This document shows positions 42,772 to 50,214 of a stretch of 50,214 nt of DNA, one piece after another. The stretch's first letter is position 1. Each line of letters opens with the position of its first letter. Origin of the DNA: Bacteroidales bacterium. Its GTDB lineage: Bacteria; Bacteroidota; Bacteroidia; Bacteroidales; UBA932. The stretch spans positions 1 to 50,214 of the forward strand of contig JAKSJN010000015.1 in NCBI GenBank assembly GCA_024402135.1. Reading direction: 5' to 3'. The notes beneath the pieces were generated by a model that worked only from the letters and a program-made list of their open reading frames with translations, was not told the DNA's origin and ran no database searches. Position numbers and translations under genes: made by a program.

Positions 42772-43470
42772 TTACTCTGGAATGTATTTCTTGGAACTCG
42801 AGAGACGCATTTCTCCCAAAGCAACGTATCCGGAGCCAATTTCAGTTATGTAGTCTCTGTTTACAAGAAAAGAGCGACTGATTCTTGTGAATCCCTTGCC
42901 CAGGAGGTTCTCCCACTGACCGATAGGTGTCTTGTTCCTGAATTTCTCGCCATTAGAGGCATGGATCCAGACCTCGGTGTCATTGGATTCAATGTAAAGA
43001 ATTTCCGACTGCTTCATCTGGAGATGCTTGCGATTCGAGATAAAATCAATCAGTTGATCTTTTACTGGGAAGTGCTTGTCAAGGTAGAGTTCCGTGAAAT
43101 AATCTCCTGCAAGCAGGACCAGCACCATGACAACAAGGAAGGCGGGGTTGGTAAGGACGGGAGGGGTGCCTAGATCCTGAACCTGGAATGTACCATCCAT
43201 TAGGTATATCGTCCAGGAAACACTGAAAACCAATGCAAAGCATAGAGCCAGTAACATCAGGCTCACGAAAGCAATGCTCTTCAGGTCTATTGAAATATTT
43301 TCTATAGGTCGATTTGGGAAAATGATTTTAGCAATCAGGGCCGCTGGAACGAAAGCAAGCCCATACATCAATGCATATATGAAGCTCAGACCAAGGCTGG
43401 TCAGGATGATTGATATCGTCAGTACCGCAATCATCCAGTAGCCAAGTATTATGACAATCCGTTTCCACAT
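42772..43470 (-). CDS. Membrane-bound LytTR transcriptional regulator
   Basis: The 232-residue protein has four membrane helices in residues 1-130 (including VIILGYWMIAVLTISIILT, SLMLLALCFALVFSVSWTIY and FLVVMVLVLLAGDYF) and a C-terminal LytTR DNA-binding domain (about 140-232; SEILYIESNDTEVWIHASNG, then FTRISRSFLVNRDYI). No receiver domain exists. The DNA-binding part is thus tethered to the inner membrane and may sense a membrane or periplasmic signal. It is divergent from the small membrane protein gene at 43606, with a direct repeat between. The -7 box is only about 8 nt before its ATG. Confidence 0.85.
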   Translation of the reverse strand: MWKRIVIILGYWMIAVLTISIILTSLGLSFIYALMYGLAFVPAALIAKIIFPNRPIENISIDLKSIAFVSLMLLALCFALVFSVSWTIYLMDGTFQVQDLGTPPVLTNPAFLVVMVLVLLAGDYFTELYLDKHFPVKDQLIDFISNRKHLQMKQSEILYIESNDTEVWIHASNGEKFRNKTPIGQWENLLGKGFTRISRSFLVNRDYITEIGSGYVALGEMRLSSSKKYIPE

Positions 43471-43477
43471 TTCAATT

Positions 43478-43485
43478 CAAAAGTA
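43478..43485 (-). promoter_or_regulatory. -7 box of the LytTR unit (nearly leaderless)
   Basis: TACTTTTG reads on the minus strand at 43478-43485, ending 8 nt before the ATG, so the transcript would have almost no leader. No good -33 was found (nearest TTG at a 25-bp spacer). Confidence 0.5.
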
Positions 43486-43524
43486 CGAAAAAAATACACC
43501 ATAAATGTCACAAAAGGCTTTACA

Positions 43525-43554
43525 AGGGGATAAAGTGGACTTCCAGAGGGATAA
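43525..43554 (+). promoter_or_regulatory. Direct repeat with 21-bp period, candidate LytTR operator
   Basis: AGGGGATAA (43525-43533) and GAGGGATAA (43546-43554) share the core GGGATAA and are separated by 12 bp. This is the geometry of known LytTR-domain sites (two 9-bp half-sites, 12-bp spacer). The second copy ends 4 bp before the -33 TTG of the 43606 promoter. Confidence 0.5.
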
Positions 43555-43558
43555 TTCT

Positions 43559-43589
43559 TTGCTTGACTCTTCGGGTATGAATAGTTTTG
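43559..43589 (+). promoter_or_regulatory. Promoter of the 43606-44898 unit
   Basis: TTG lies at 43559-43561 and the -7 box TAGTTTTG at 43582-43589, with a 20-bp spacer. The ATG follows 16 nt after the box. Confidence 0.7.
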
Positions 43590-43605
43590 CAAAAACAAAA
43601 AAGAC

Positions 43606-43944
43606 ATGAATATGGTACTTTCAACTTCTATCTCACAATTGTTCTTCCTCGGTGGACCATTTCAAATGATTCTTCTCACAATTCTTTTGGCAACTGTGTT
43701 TTTTGCTGCATGGAAAGCTCCGCGCTGGGTGGATGATATCGGTGGCATTGCATTAGGATTCAGCGTCCTGTTCAGTGCGTTCAATTTTGCAAGAGCGGCG
43801 GGGGTCGTCATCGAATGTAATGGAGAGATTCACCCTTCCGTCGTCTGGGGAGGACTCAGATGTACGGCAATCCTTCTCGCGTACGGACTGATTATCTTCA
43901 TCATATCGCGTCTTATACATATGATCCAAAAGCCAAGAATCTGA
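43606..43944 (+). CDS. Small membrane protein divergent from the LytTR regulator
   Basis: The 112-residue protein has three hydrophobic segments (about 14-36, 44-62 and 83-103) and little else; WKAPRWVDDIGGIALGFSV and CNGEIHPSVVWGG are the main loops. It faintly resembles the helices of MotA/TolQ/ExbB-type proteins, but I saw no decisive motif. The next gene begins 3 nt after its stop. Its promoter is preceded by the candidate LytTR operator, so it is the likely target of that regulator. Confidence 0.6.
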   Translation: MNMVLSTSISQLFFLGGPFQMILLTILLATVFFAAWKAPRWVDDIGGIALGFSVLFSAFNFARAAGVVIECNGEIHPSVVWGGLRCTAILLAYGLIIFIISRLIHMIQKPRI

Positions 43945-43947
43945 TTC

Positions 43948-44898
43948 ATGATTCTACCATCGCACATTAAGCCCTGTGTGCATTTGCTTGCCGTGTCATT
44001 GCTGATTTCTTGTTCGGCAGGCACATCGGATTATATTGACATCAACTTCAAAAAAGCCCTGCAGACCGGCATAGACACTGACAGGCTGTGCGGTGACGCG
44101 GATACGGTATCCCTTGTATTCCCTCGTGACGTGGACTTCATCCTTTCGGATAATCCTCGTTTTTCTGTGTCCGGTAATATGATATGCATCATTGACGGTT
44201 CGGCAGAAAAAGCGGCAGTTTTCCATAAGGACGGGACATTCTCGGAGATCTATGACATGAAAGAATCTGTGGTGGATTTTTTCTTGTATAAAGGACGTTA
44301 TATTGAGCTTCTTACGATCAACGGGATAAGAGAAATCTCGTTGGAAACACGTGAGTTACGAGATGTCACACGGTTCCCTGATGGCGACATTTCATATACG
44401 TCAGTTGCCAGGAGGGATAGTAACAACCTATGGCTGACGGGTGTTTCCGAGTCTGCCGCGTTCGATATTCAGTATGTTCTGGATAAGGATTCATTGTTCG
44501 TTTCGCCGAATCCGATATGCAGTCCATCAGATATGCTGCAACCCCACTTCTTTCAGAGTGAGGACTCGTTGTATTGTTTCTATCCAGGTTCCTCTACCAT
44601 TGTAAACTACACCTCGACCGACTTTATCTGGCCGACAGCTAAATTCAGAATCAGGTTTCCGGAGGAGGCCCATTGTCGGTTTACATATACAAATGTTCAA
44701 AAGAACAATCAGAAATACTACATCCAGTTCCAGTATGGCGCTGATGAGTATATTCTGGTTTATGACATATCGGACGGGAACCATTTCATTGTGAAGAATT
44801 CTAATGAAAGGAATACATTCCATCTTGGGATTATATCCGATGGCATAAATTACGTGCTTACAAATTCTTATACACTTCTTGCCTATCCTTGTTCATAA
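43948..44898 (+). CDS. Six-bladed propeller-like lipoprotein of unknown function
   Basis: The 316-residue protein has a lipoprotein-type signal (MILPSHIKPCVHLLAVSLLI, lipobox LISC, Cys22). Strand-rich repeats follow, such as NMICIIDGSAEKAAVFHKDG and YIELLTINGIREISLET. They resemble the Bacteroidota six-bladed beta-propeller lipoproteins (DUF4934/BF3164-like) that end in a residue pattern of ligand-sensing blades. It is about 50-70 residues shorter than many of them, ending LLAYPCS. It shares a transcript with the small membrane protein upstream. No enzymatic motif was seen. Confidence 0.6.
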   Translation: MILPSHIKPCVHLLAVSLLISCSAGTSDYIDINFKKALQTGIDTDRLCGDADTVSLVFPRDVDFILSDNPRFSVSGNMICIIDGSAEKAAVFHKDGTFSEIYDMKESVVDFFLYKGRYIELLTINGIREISLETRELRDVTRFPDGDISYTSVARRDSNNLWLTGVSESAAFDIQYVLDKDSLFVSPNPICSPSDMLQPHFFQSEDSLYCFYPGSSTIVNYTSTDFIWPTAKFRIRFPEEAHCRFTYTNVQKNNQKYYIQFQYGADEYILVYDISDGNHFIVKNSNERNTFHLGIISDGINYVLTNSYTLLAYPCS

Positions 44899-44937
44899 CA
44901 AATGCTTTGCTTTTGACTTGGGCTGTCGATGTGCTTC

Positions 44938-44987
44938 TACAATTATTATGTCTAATTGTATAGTTATATATAATAGTTGTACAACTA
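44938..44987 (+). promoter_or_regulatory. Cluster of TTGTA/TACAA sites upstream of blaI-like gene
   Basis: An inverted repeat TACAATTA (44938-44945) with TAATTGTA (44953-44960) lies upstream of a perfect 14-bp palindrome TAGTTGTACAACTA (44974-44987). The TTGTA elements at 44956 and 44977 are 21 bp apart. TACA-N-TGTA-type inverted repeats are known operators of the BlaI/MecI/CopY family, so self-repression is likely. Confidence 0.6.
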
Positions 44988-45006
44988 ATAAATTTAGTTA
45001 TATTTG
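44977..45006 (+). promoter_or_regulatory. Promoter of the blaI-like/M56/barrel operon
   Basis: TTG lies at 44977-44979 (inside the 14-bp palindrome) and the -7 box TATATTTG at 44999-45006, with a 19-bp spacer. The ATG follows 17 nt after the box. Confidence 0.7.
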
Positions 45007-45023
45007 CGGAAACGACATCCATC

Positions 45024-45389
45024 ATGAAAAGACTGACAAAGAAAGAAGAAGTGATAATGAATCATTTTTGGGAAAAAGGCCCTCTGTTCGTTAGAGAGTT
45101 GCGTGAACTGTATGCTGAGCCGAAGCCTCATTTTTCAACCTTGTCTACACAGGTGAGGACATTGGAAGAGGAAGGGTTCATAGGTCACAAGGCATATGGT
45201 CCGACATATCAGTATTTTGCAAAAATCTCACGTGATGATTATAAAGGGCATTCACTCATCGGACTGATTGACAAGTATTTTGACAATTCATATCTGAATG
45301 CAGTCTCCGCCTTGGTCAAAGAAGAGAAGATTACTGTCGAGCAGTTGAAGGAACTGATTGAACTCATAGAAAAAGGAGAACAGAAATGA
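45024..45389 (+). CDS. BlaI/MecI/CopY-family repressor
   Basis: The 121-residue winged-helix protein has KRLTKKEEVIMNHFWEKGPL, SEQ-like recognition region PHFSTLSTQVRTLEEEGFIG, and the helical dimerisation tail (SYLNAVSALVKEEKITVEQL). Family members repress their own operon until a partner membrane protease of the M56/BlaR1 type causes their cleavage. Here the M56 gene overlaps by 4 nt (ATGA), the usual arrangement. In Bacteroidota such pairs mostly control envelope genes rather than beta-lactamases; no lactamase is visible here. Confidence 0.92.
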   Translation: MKRLTKKEEVIMNHFWEKGPLFVRELRELYAEPKPHFSTLSTQVRTLEEEGFIGHKAYGPTYQYFAKISRDDYKGHSLIGLIDKYFDNSYLNAVSALVKEEKITVEQLKELIELIEKGEQK

Positions 45390-46876
45390 CGAATTTTCTT
45401 ATATACGAGGGGAAGGTGGCAGTCGTGCTGCTTGTCTTCTATCTGTTTTATCGCTTCCTTTTGAAGAAAGAGACCTTTCACCGATTCAACAGGGTCGTCC
45501 TGGTCGGGACGGCAGTCCTGTCCTTCCTCCTGCCTCTATGTGTCATCACCATTCACCGTCCTGCACAGATGGAGAGTATCGTCATAACGCCGGAAATCGG
45601 CGCTCCTGTGGATGTCCCTGCTCTTGTCGAGAGTGGTGTGCCGTGGTGGCCGATGGCGCTTGCCGCACTTTTCTGGATCGGTGTCGCCGTTGCCCTAATG
45701 AGGGTTGCAGTGTCAATTCTGAATGTAATGAAGATTGTCCGCCGCGGCAAGGTCATGCAGGAAGACGGCTGCAGTATAGTGGTCACGGAAGATAATGTCG
45801 ACCCTTTCAGCTGGATGCATTACGTAGTCCTTTCGAGGCGTGATTGGGAAAGCGACCACTCTTCTATCCTTGTCCACGAGAAGGCGCACATCAAGTCCGG
45901 TCACTCGCTAGAGTTGCTGATAGTCGACGTCCTGTCATCATTCCAGTGGTTCAATCCCGCTGTCTGGATGCTCAGGATGGACCTTCAGGAACTCCATGAG
46001 TACGAAGCGGACGATGCCGTGCTCCGTTCAGGTATTGATATCAAGGAATATCAATATCTGTTATTGAGGAAGGCCGTCAGCAAGAGCGGCTACTCGGTAG
46101 CAAACAGTTTCAACCACAGTATACTTAAAAACCGAATCACCATGATGACAAAATCTAAGTCTCCTCTTTCAAGAGGATTGCGCGTGCTTTACATGATTCC
46201 GCTCGTGTGCATATGCATCGGCCTTCAGGCACAGACAGTCAGTGACTCAGGTACTACCCTTGATCCTCGTGATTATAGTAATGGAGGCTCTACTCCTGTC
46301 GTTGGTGTTTATAAAGCCTACCCATCTACTCCATTGTATATTCTCCGCCAGCCATGGGGCGAGGAAAAAGAACTCACAAAAGAGGAGTTCGAGAAGATTG
46401 ACCAAAGCCGTATCAGCAAGATTGAGGTGCTTCAGCCGGATGTCGCAAAGGAAAAATATGGCGACAGGGCAGCTCAGGGCGCTGTGGTATTTACAATGAA
46501 GAGGCCTCAGGAACTTGATGAAATAGTCGTCATAAGCTACAAGGAGGAGAACAATGGCTATATCCCATTCTATCTCGCTATGACCGATACCATGCCTTCT
46601 TTCCAGGGCGAAGGGATGCAGGCGTTCTCCATGTGGCTGAACAGGAGAATTGCCCGGCCAAAGGGTTGCAATCATGCCGGTAAGATGAGAGTATCGTTTG
46701 TTGTGGACACTGACGGAGCCGTCAAGGATATCGAAATCGAAGATGGAATCTGTGAGGAACTCGATAAACTGGTTGTATCGCTTATCGGTCAATCACCAAG
46801 ATGGGAACCGGCTACTGTAAATGGCAAACCTGTCCCTCAGTGCCTGACCATCCCTATCACATTCCAGATGAGATAA
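45386..46876 (+). CDS. M56 (BlaR1-type) membrane metallopeptidase with plug-like motif and TonB-like C-terminus
   Basis: The 496-residue protein has several membrane segments (about 8-25, 36-55, 88-115 and 265-282). Between them is a zinc peptidase with HEKAH (His164, Glu165, His168) and a downstream ELHEYEADD that supplies the third ligand. The extracytoplasmic part has PLYILRQPWGEE and ISKIEVLQPDVAKEKYGDRA, similar to the plug segment of TonB-dependent receptors. It ends in a TonB-like C-terminal domain (about 425-495; MRVSFVVDTDGAVKDIEIED, PVPQCLTIPITF). It likely degrades the BlaI-type repressor and may contact the barrel encoded next. Confidence 0.9.
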   Translation: MTNFLIYEGKVAVVLLVFYLFYRFLLKKETFHRFNRVVLVGTAVLSFLLPLCVITIHRPAQMESIVITPEIGAPVDVPALVESGVPWWPMALAALFWIGVAVALMRVAVSILNVMKIVRRGKVMQEDGCSIVVTEDNVDPFSWMHYVVLSRRDWESDHSSILVHEKAHIKSGHSLELLIVDVLSSFQWFNPAVWMLRMDLQELHEYEADDAVLRSGIDIKEYQYLLLRKAVSKSGYSVANSFNHSILKNRITMMTKSKSPLSRGLRVLYMIPLVCICIGLQAQTVSDSGTTLDPRDYSNGGSTPVVGVYKAYPSTPLYILRQPWGEEKELTKEEFEKIDQSRISKIEVLQPDVAKEKYGDRAAQGAVVFTMKRPQELDEIVVISYKEENNGYIPFYLAMTDTMPSFQGEGMQAFSMWLNRRIARPKGCNHAGKMRVSFVVDTDGAVKDIEIEDGICEELDKLVVSLIGQSPRWEPATVNGKPVPQCLTIPITFQMR

Positions 46877-46887
46877 TAAACTGAACT

Positions 46888-49800
46888 ATGAAACGAATTC
46901 TTGCATCCGTTCTTCTTGCTGTAATCTGTCTGGTCTGCAGTGCCCAGACGTATGTCATAAGCGGAGACCTGCTGTCGAGAAAAGTCTTTCAGGTCAAGGC
47001 CCATGTCGTGGACTCCGTGTCGAATGAAAACCTGAGCTTCGTGTCCGCGTACCTCCGCTTCAAGTCCGACACGCTGATAACCAACTTTGCGCTCAGCGAC
47101 ATCGATGGCAATGTTGAGCTGAATGATGTGACTGTGGGAGACTACATACTTACCGTTGAGTATCTGGGCTACGAGAAGTACCAGAAAAACTTCTACGTGA
47201 GAAAGGATTCGGATATGGGAGAGATCAGGCTGAAGCCGGATATCAAGGCACTGGAGGCGGCAAGCATCACAGCTGCAGGCAACGAGGTCGAAATAAAGAA
47301 GGACACCATCATTTTCAATGCGACCCTCTTCAAGGTAGGCTCGAATGACAACCTGGCAGCACTCCTCAAGAGGATGCCGGGAATCGAGATCAGTGAAAGC
47401 GGCAGCGTGAAGGTCAACGGAAAGGTGGTGGACAAGATCACAGTAGAGGGCAAGACCTTCTTCATGAATGACAAGAATACCGCCCTGAACAGCCTTCCTG
47501 CCAGCATAGTCGACAAGATCAAGGTGATCGATGGGGAATCCGACGAAGCGAAGATATCTGGAGTGAAGGACATCCAGAAGGAAAGAGTGATGGATGTCGA
47601 GCTCAAGCAGGAATACAAGACGGGATTCTTCGGCAACGCGAGCCTGGCCGCCGGTACAACCGTTCCCGGAGCTCGGGAGGATGAGTTCCTCGAGAGCGGC
47701 AAGGTTGTGCACAACTCCTCGTTGATGGCATCTCTCTACAATGAAAGAGACCAGCTCACTGTCGTTGGAAATGCCGGGAATGTCGCTGGTGGTTCGGAAT
47801 CCGCTGTCGTGGTATTCTCGGCTGTGGGCGGCGGCGGAGGTTTTGACGCCCCATCGGTTACGCTGCCTTCCGCAGGTGTTCACACTACATGGAACATGGG
47901 TGCAAACCTGAACACGGACAGGCTGAAGAATGTCTCCTCAAGCGTTTCAGCAAGGTACACAGAGGATTATGTGGACTACCACAAGCGTTCAGACAGAACT
48001 ACCTTCCAGGGTATGACTGAGGACCTCAGGGACATGACGGACCTCCAGACGGACGGCACATCCCGGAATCTATCCCTTGGCGCAGAGTTCTCCAGGCTCA
48101 ACGGTACAAGGTCCTCTTTTTCATTCAGACCTTCGATCAAGTACTCCAGAGTCAGCAGCAACAGCGGCTCTGAAGCCACATCGTCCATCGGGGAGGCTCT
48201 CCAGAACAGTTCCAGCAGCCTGAACGGCGCCTTTTGCCAGACCCTGTCCACAAGTGGAAACCTCACGGCTTCGATAAACGGGAAGAACAACTCCAGAAGA
48301 AGACTCGTCGGAGGACTAGGCTATGGTTTTTCGAAGGGAGACGGAGATGGATTTGACAAAAGATACGTTTCGTTCAAGGACGGGACGGGGGAGATACAGA
48401 GTGTAACTTATGATACCGACAATGATTACTACAGTCTGAATCCATCCCTGATGTATGTGGAGCCTCTGACAGAGTCTTGGCTTCTTCAGCTTACGGCTGC
48501 CAGCAATATAAGTTCAAACAAGAGTATAAAGGATGCCCGCAACGAGGACAATACCGTCAACGAACTTTTCAGCTCCCGGACTGCGAACAGCCATGTAAGC
48601 AACAGTCTCCGCGCCATGGGACAGTACCATAAGGACATGACTACCGTGGATGTCGGCGCCAGTGCGAATCTCACGGAGACGGTGGTTGAATCGACGGCTG
48701 CGGGTATCACTACAGTCAATGGCAAAGACGATTGGATGTTCAACATAAACCCGTACATGACTCTCATGACATACAGCAAGGACTACTCGAATCAGTATGT
48801 CATATTAGTTGAGGGAAGCACTTCCTCTCCGGTAACATCGGATGTCAACCCTGCTATGAGAATAACTTCTCCTACCAGGCTTTCAGTCGGAAACATCTAC
48901 CTCAGGCCATACTACAGCCAGACATTCATGTCATCGCTCTACATGGAGTTAAAAAAGAATACGTCCCTGAACATCTTTGTGAACGGCACTGCAAACGAGA
49001 ATGCAATCTCCAGCGCCATCTGGTATGACGGACGAAGCATGATGTACTCCATCCCTGTAAACGTTAGAAAGCCGTCTCTGACCATGACCTCGAACCTGTC
49101 GCTGACGGGAAACATAACCGAGAATGGAACATGGAGATATTACATCACTTTAATCGGCGATTTGAATTCAAGGACCTCATACCAGTCGACAGGACTCCGG
49201 CCAGGCCTGGACACCGATTCATTCACATACGATGAATTCATGAGGACATTCTGGGGCAATGCAGCGGGAGATATCTTCTATAGCGGTCAGAGCGGATTCA
49301 AGGAAAGCAGGACCACATCCGGCACATACGGTTGCTACGGAAGTATCAGGTACAAGACCGACAGGCTGCAGATGAATGCGCGCATTGATTTCGACAAAAG
49401 TGCTTCACGCTACTCCCTTGACCCTAGAGCGAATCTGGATACACGCAACATCTCATACGGACTTGACGCAACCTATTTCACAAAGCATGACTTCGAGATC
49501 CAGAGCAAGATGGATTACTACACATACAAGGGCTACAGAGGAACGTTCAACGACCCTCTATGCAGGTGGGACGCATCGCTCGTGAAGAATGTGAAGGCGT
49601 TCACCCTCGGCATATCGGTACGCGACATACTCAACCAGGCTAGAACCAGGAGCACCTCGTGGACCGACAACTATTCCGAATACAGTTATACCAACACAAT
49701 AGGACGGTGCTTCCTGTTCTCGGTCAAGTTCAACTTCGGAAAGATGAACGCGGCAAAGAGCTCCGCCGCCCAGAGTGCATCCCTGCGTATGATGCTTTGA
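46888..49800 (+). CDS. Outer-membrane beta-barrel protein with carboxypeptidase-regulatory-like domain
   Basis: The 970-residue protein has signal peptide MKRILASVLLAVICLVCSAQ. A carboxypeptidase-regulatory-like domain (about 38-115) follows, with TVGDYILTVEYLGYEKYQKN. A plug-like part (about 120-215; NDNLAALLKRMPGIEISESG, VNGKVVDKITVEGKTFF) comes next. The long Ser/Asn/Tyr-rich remainder has alternating strands typical of an outer-membrane barrel, ending FLFSVKFNFGK and then a short non-aromatic tail. It resembles the TonB-receptor-like OMP_b-brl_3 type. It follows the M56 gene by 11 nt, so both are induced together. The substrate is unknown. Confidence 0.85.
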   Translation: MKRILASVLLAVICLVCSAQTYVISGDLLSRKVFQVKAHVVDSVSNENLSFVSAYLRFKSDTLITNFALSDIDGNVELNDVTVGDYILTVEYLGYEKYQKNFYVRKDSDMGEIRLKPDIKALEAASITAAGNEVEIKKDTIIFNATLFKVGSNDNLAALLKRMPGIEISESGSVKVNGKVVDKITVEGKTFFMNDKNTALNSLPASIVDKIKVIDGESDEAKISGVKDIQKERVMDVELKQEYKTGFFGNASLAAGTTVPGAREDEFLESGKVVHNSSLMASLYNERDQLTVVGNAGNVAGGSESAVVVFSAVGGGGGFDAPSVTLPSAGVHTTWNMGANLNTDRLKNVSSSVSARYTEDYVDYHKRSDRTTFQGMTEDLRDMTDLQTDGTSRNLSLGAEFSRLNGTRSSFSFRPSIKYSRVSSNSGSEATSSIGEALQNSSSSLNGAFCQTLSTSGNLTASINGKNNSRRRLVGGLGYGFSKGDGDGFDKRYVSFKDGTGEIQSVTYDTDNDYYSLNPSLMYVEPLTESWLLQLTAASNISSNKSIKDARNEDNTVNELFSSRTANSHVSNSLRAMGQYHKDMTTVDVGASANLTETVVESTAAGITTVNGKDDWMFNINPYMTLMTYSKDYSNQYVILVEGSTSSPVTSDVNPAMRITSPTRLSVGNIYLRPYYSQTFMSSLYMELKKNTSLNIFVNGTANENAISSAIWYDGRSMMYSIPVNVRKPSLTMTSNLSLTGNITENGTWRYYITLIGDLNSRTSYQSTGLRPGLDTDSFTYDEFMRTFWGNAAGDIFYSGQSGFKESRTTSGTYGCYGSIRYKTDRLQMNARIDFDKSASRYSLDPRANLDTRNISYGLDATYFTKHDFEIQSKMDYYTYKGYRGTFNDPLCRWDASLVKNVKAFTLGISVRDILNQARTRSTSWTDNYSEYSYTNTIGRCFLFSVKFNFGKMNAAKSSAAQSASLRMML

Positions 49801-49814
49801 TAATAGAAATTAAT

Positions 49815-50214
49815 ATGAAGCATTACATTCTTTCTCTCTCGCTGTTGTTTGTTACTATGGTGTCGATCATGTCTTGTTCCAGCAATGCAGGAGATGGAGT
49901 CGCCTTCACTTTTGATACGGAGAATATCGCAGGAGATAAGGATGAATATACCAGGCCTGCAGTCATAACGGGTCAAATCGCCAATCGTGATGTCTATCCT
50001 GAATTGACGGACATAACCATATCTCTTCCGTTCTTTGGCCGGGTGAACCGTCAGCTGACGTCTAGGATCTGGGATGACAACAGCTTCTCTTTTGAGTTCC
50101 ATCCTTATGCGCTGCGTGACATCTCGCTGCCGCCGTTCATCGACAGGCTGCTGGTCGGTCCAGGCGACTCTCTCCATATCGAGATTGACTTTGCGGATTT
50201 CAGCAAGCTGTCCT
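49815..50214 (+). CDS. Lipoprotein, 3'-truncated by the window edge
   Basis: The first 133 residues are visible. A lipoprotein signal (MKHYILSLSLLFVTMVSIMS, then Cys21) precedes a beta-rich start (YTRPAVITGQIANRDVYPEL, then FVGPGDSLHIEIDF-like, actual text LLVGPGDSLHIEIDF). This resembles the N-terminal DUF4369-like part of TlpA/thioredoxin lipoproteins that often end BlaI/M56 operons in Bacteroidota. The redox motif would lie outside the window, so the class is inferred. It starts 14 nt after the barrel gene. Confidence 0.65.
   Translation, partial: MKHYILSLSLLFVTMVSIMSCSSNAGDGVAFTFDTENIAGDKDEYTRPAVITGQIANRDVYPELTDITISLPFFGRVNRQLTSRIWDDNSFSFEFHPYALRDISLPPFIDRLLVGPGDSLHIEIDFADFSKLS

Noticed and set aside
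45024-46876. Beta-lactam resistance locus (blaI-blaR1)
   Set aside because: No beta-lactamase or penicillin-binding protein is nearby, and the M56 protein lacks a penicillin-sensor domain.
46837-47883. Minus-strand open frame of 348 codons
   Set aside because: It is antisense to the start of the outer-membrane barrel gene and carries no signal peptide or known motif.

Overview
The window is about 50 kb of a chromosome from the phylum Bacteroidota, most likely order Bacteroidales. Three things point there. Promoter-like TAnnTTTG boxes (usually TATCTTTG) precede many transcription units. Several genes belong to families that I know mainly from this phylum (DUF4270, DUF3098, DUF4294, the NagB/PIG-L fusion, and M56/BlaI pairs next to outer-membrane barrels). 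Most starts have no Shine-Dalgarno sequence. I cannot name the genus. GC is near 50 percent in the housekeeping part and visibly lower from about 41.8 to 45.3 kb.

Layout. 1-723: the 3' part of rpsC (S3). 799-4192: thioredoxin-like lipoprotein, uvrC and pnuC. 4283-4537: acpP as a single gene with its own promoter and terminator. 4620-7143 (minus): a glycogen synthase-like protein and a DUF4270 lipoprotein carrying a Gly/Tyr repeat. 7238-9918: an envelope cluster ftsX, DUF3098, uppP, lpxH-like. 9915-10697 (minus): a DUF4294 protein. 10997-21566: the rplP to rplQ part of the S10/spc/alpha ribosomal cluster, with secY, map, infA, rpmJ and rpoA. 21755-24709: a LacI regulator and a NagB/PIG-L fusion. 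24712-25533 (minus): recO and tRNA-Leu(CAA). 25631-26656: aroB. 26666-31472 (minus): a ClpB without its N-domain, and, as a separate unit, a sigma-54 activator, lptE, a TPR-like gene and secG. 31590-33221: a strongly codon-biased OmpA/TPR-like lipoprotein. 33370-36718: str operon rpsL, rpsG, fusA, rpsJ, closed by a terminator. 36829-41029: tricorn-like protease and a BASS transporter. 41065-41604 (minus): gamma-carbonic-anhydrase-like protein. 41720-41794: tRNA-Met(CAT).

The last 8 kb is accessory. It holds a DUF2442-like/HTH regulator with a palindrome inside its promoter, a small lipoprotein and a membrane-bound LytTR regulator divergent from a small membrane protein and a propeller-like lipoprotein, and a BlaI / M56 peptidase / outer-membrane barrel / lipoprotein operon cut by the window end.

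The main architectural surprise is that the normally continuous rpsL-to-rplQ superoperon is in pieces. rpsC and rplP are separated by about 10.3 kb of unrelated genes, and the str operon ends after rpsJ and lies downstream of rplQ. The most interesting candidate systems are the LytTR pair, with a 21-bp-period direct repeat just upstream of the target promoter, and the BlaI/M56 operon. There the M56 protein itself carries a receptor-plug-like motif and a TonB-like C-terminus, next to an outer-membrane barrel gene, under a cluster of TTGTA/TACAA sites.
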